This document shows, piece after piece, positions 62,814 to 64,000 of a stretch of 64,000 bases of DNA. The first letter of the stretch is position 1. Every line of letters begins with the position of its first letter. The position numbers and the translations under genes were made by a program. The DNA comes from Spinellus fusiger. Lineage: Eukaryota > Mucoromycota > Mucoromycetes > Mucorales > Phycomycetaceae. Below the pieces are notes generated by a model. The model made no database searches. It saw only the letters and a list, made by a program, of their open reading frames with translations, and had not been told where the DNA came from. The DNA lies in NCBI GenBank assembly GCA_025094145.1, contig JALLLS010000027.1, positions 310,001-374,000 of the forward strand, read 5' to 3'.

Positions 62814-62978
62814 AAACAATACGCTCAGACTTAAGCATGTTTCTCATAATCACATCATGTTACCTATATTAGACATGGTGATGGAGTGATCGCTATTTTT
62901 GGACAGTCGCATAATCTCATTAGGTCCACTTTCTTTGGAATGAATCCAAGCAAGCACATTGATAGAGTCTAGATCCAT
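59745..62978 (-). CDS. Divergent kinesin-like protein without ATP-binding P-loop
   Basis: Reading from ATG 62978, the exons give MDLDSINVLAWIHSKESGPN (like the first kinesin strand) and ARYAMTECYYAPSSVETCQK, then QAQQLASLAVQG|YNTAAAFVSVG|IDTMHSIIQCL. Kinesins have GYNGTVFAYGQTGSGKT at this place, so the Walker A loop is missing. Next come RIVLSYLGITDDDCYDI (kinesin SYLEIYNE-like strand), NAYVLANGLSPFFTRVNQV then NEVWADIKRG, and YIIKLRLTDAHTFLGTLVLC ending DLYNPK where kinesins have the DLAGSE switch II. RHNFHYSLSKLSKWITDL follows, then NNVLTKLLSEYFCGKSKCIV, which corresponds to SKLTRLLQDSLGGNSKT. After the motor-like domain a long coiled coil (from 61400 to 60250) precedes a Ser/Pro/Asn/Gln-rich tail with a basic end (SIKRSRRSMRSIPRKK). 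About twelve exons, none with obvious stops, so it is probably functional as a microtubule or partner-binding protein rather than a motor. Confidence 0.7.
62764..62815. repeat. AAAT/TAAA microsatellite in first-intron region of the kinesin-like gene
   Basis: About 12 tetranucleotide units (AATAAATAAATAAATA) between the first and second small exons. Confidence 0.95.
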
Positions 62979-63671
62979 CAAGGAAAGAATCAAGCAAAAA
63001 AGAAGACGCTTTATGTCTTCTTTGATTGTGAATTTGTTATGGTTTGAACTAACTCAGCTATTGGCTCAATTAACAGTGACAGCCCATTTTGCATTTTACA
63101 GACAATTTCTCAAAATATAAAATTAGTCCATTGCACTAATAGTTATTGAGTGTACATTTCTACACTCTTATCTCTTTCTCTTTATTGAAAAAGAGGTTGC
63201 CTCTACTAGAAATATAAATTTTCTCTTTATTTACCTAAATTTACATTGGTTCAATTTGCCTTATCTTCAATTTCCTTTTAATACATTTACTTTAGGAACG
63301 ACATACAATCAATTTTTTTTTAAAAAAAAAGGAATATCCCAAAAAGAGAATAGATTCCAGTTCATGTTTTCTTTTTTATTTTATCTAAAAAAAACACATG
63401 TCCCTGTAGAAAAATATTATAAGTTTATTATACAAGAATAATGTGTTTCTGACTTATCAATCAATATGAAAAAAGTGTATTTATATTTTAGCATTATAGA
63501 TAATGTGGGTATAACTTGATATCATTAAATAATAACATAATGACAGGTAAAAGAAAAGAAGTAAATAAACAGATTGAACCATAACAAAATAAAACAAAAC
63601 AAAGCAGTAATAATAATAGTAATGCTCACTCATTCAGTCAGTCAATACACGGAAAAAAGACTATAAAGTCA
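62979..63671. other. Intergenic region upstream of the kinesin-like gene
   Basis: AT-rich, with no recognisable gene. A 61-residue frame at 63256-63441 is low-complexity. Confidence 0.5.
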
Positions 63672-64000
63672 TTACAGTATTTCAGGAGAACGCACCATAA
63701 ATACTACTGACACATCTTTAGAATGCACTGTGTACATTTGTTTTTTAACACAAAATCCAAAAGATTTGAAGAATAGAATAGCCATTGGATCTGTGACCTG
63801 AACAACAATGGCGTACTGGGATGTATTGGCTTTTTCAATGAGGTAACATAGCAAAGCAGAGCCATACCCTTTGCGTTGTTCATGAGGGAGAATGCCCATG
63901 TAGTTAATAGTAATGTAACGCTCATAATCCTCTAAAACATCATGGCGCATTTTAGAAAGGGTAGCTGGCAGGGTAATAAGAGTAGAAAGAGCAGCACTCC
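63672..64000 (-). CDS. GNAT-family N-acetyltransferase, C-terminal part (cut by window end)
   Basis: The readable part has ALSTLITLPATLSKMRHDVL, then YITINYMGILPHEQRKGYGS ending ALLCYLIEKA. This is GNAT motif A, with the RKGYGSA acetyl-CoA pyrophosphate loop. It is followed by VVQVTDPMAILFFKSFGFCV (motif B) and a stop at 63672. The frame is open to the window edge, and the N-terminal half is outside. The INYMGILP.EQRKGYG form resembles Naa50/Nat-type and other small-molecule or protein acetyltransferases; the substrate cannot be given. Confidence 0.8.
   Translation of the reverse strand, partial: SAALSTLITLPATLSKMRHDVLEDYERYITINYMGILPHEQRKGYGSALLCYLIEKANTSQYAIVVQVTDPMAILFFKSFGFCVKKQMYTVHSKDVSVVFMVRSPEIL

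Overview
The window looks like nuclear DNA of a filamentous fungus, most likely an early-diverging (Mucorales-type) one. Housekeeping genes carry many short GT-AG introns, the DNA between genes is AT-rich, and DNA transposons (Tc1/mariner and Plavaka/KDZ-like) and LTR retroelements are abundant. The lineage is inferred from gene style and transposon content, not from a diagnostic marker.

Layout. 1-1.9 kb: 5' part of a SART1/Snu66 splicing factor (-). 2.2-7.7 kb: a small secreted Kre9/Knh1-like protein gene (-), enclosed by two near-identical inverted ~460 bp pieces of a Tc1-like transposon. 8.2-9.9 kb: a CaMK1-type kinase (-) with 11-nt and 8-nt micro-exons. It shares a 1.5 kb intergenic region with the divergent HMG-CoA reductase gene at 11.4-15.1 kb (+). 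15-42 kb: transposon-dominated. It holds at least five Tc1/mariner copies (two with both termini and TA duplications), a foldback MITE, several LTRs of one family carrying an array of small inverted-repeat motifs, a Plavaka-like element, a decayed Ty3/gypsy gag-pol, and three tRNA genes (Lys-CUU, Phe-GAA, Arg-ACG). 42-45.7 kb: a cytochrome P450 (-), with an internally deleted Plavaka derivative inserted about 60 bp upstream of its start and itself hit by a solo LTR. 47.6-48 kb: a 93-residue gene of unknown function (-). 48.9-52.5 kb: bifunctional aminodeoxychorismate (PABA) synthase (+). 52.8-53.8 kb: NAD(P)HX epimerase (-). 54.4-54.9 kb: TMA7 (-). 55.4-59.2 kb: an AVL9 trafficking protein (-). 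59.7-63.0 kb: a kinesin-like protein whose motor domain has lost its ATP-binding loop (-). 63.7 kb to the end: C-terminal part of a GNAT acetyltransferase (-).

The core genes are unrelated housekeeping functions: splicing, wall or secretion, Ca2+ signalling, sterol and isoprenoid synthesis, folate, metabolite repair, ribosome-associated, Golgi traffic and cytoskeleton. There is no sign of a biosynthetic cluster. The least ordinary items are the ATPase-dead pseudo-kinesin, the gene-enclosing inverted transposon ends, the micro-exons that split the kinase catalytic loop, and a nested transposon history with a readable empty site. All exon calls come from reading by eye; none was checked by alignment software.
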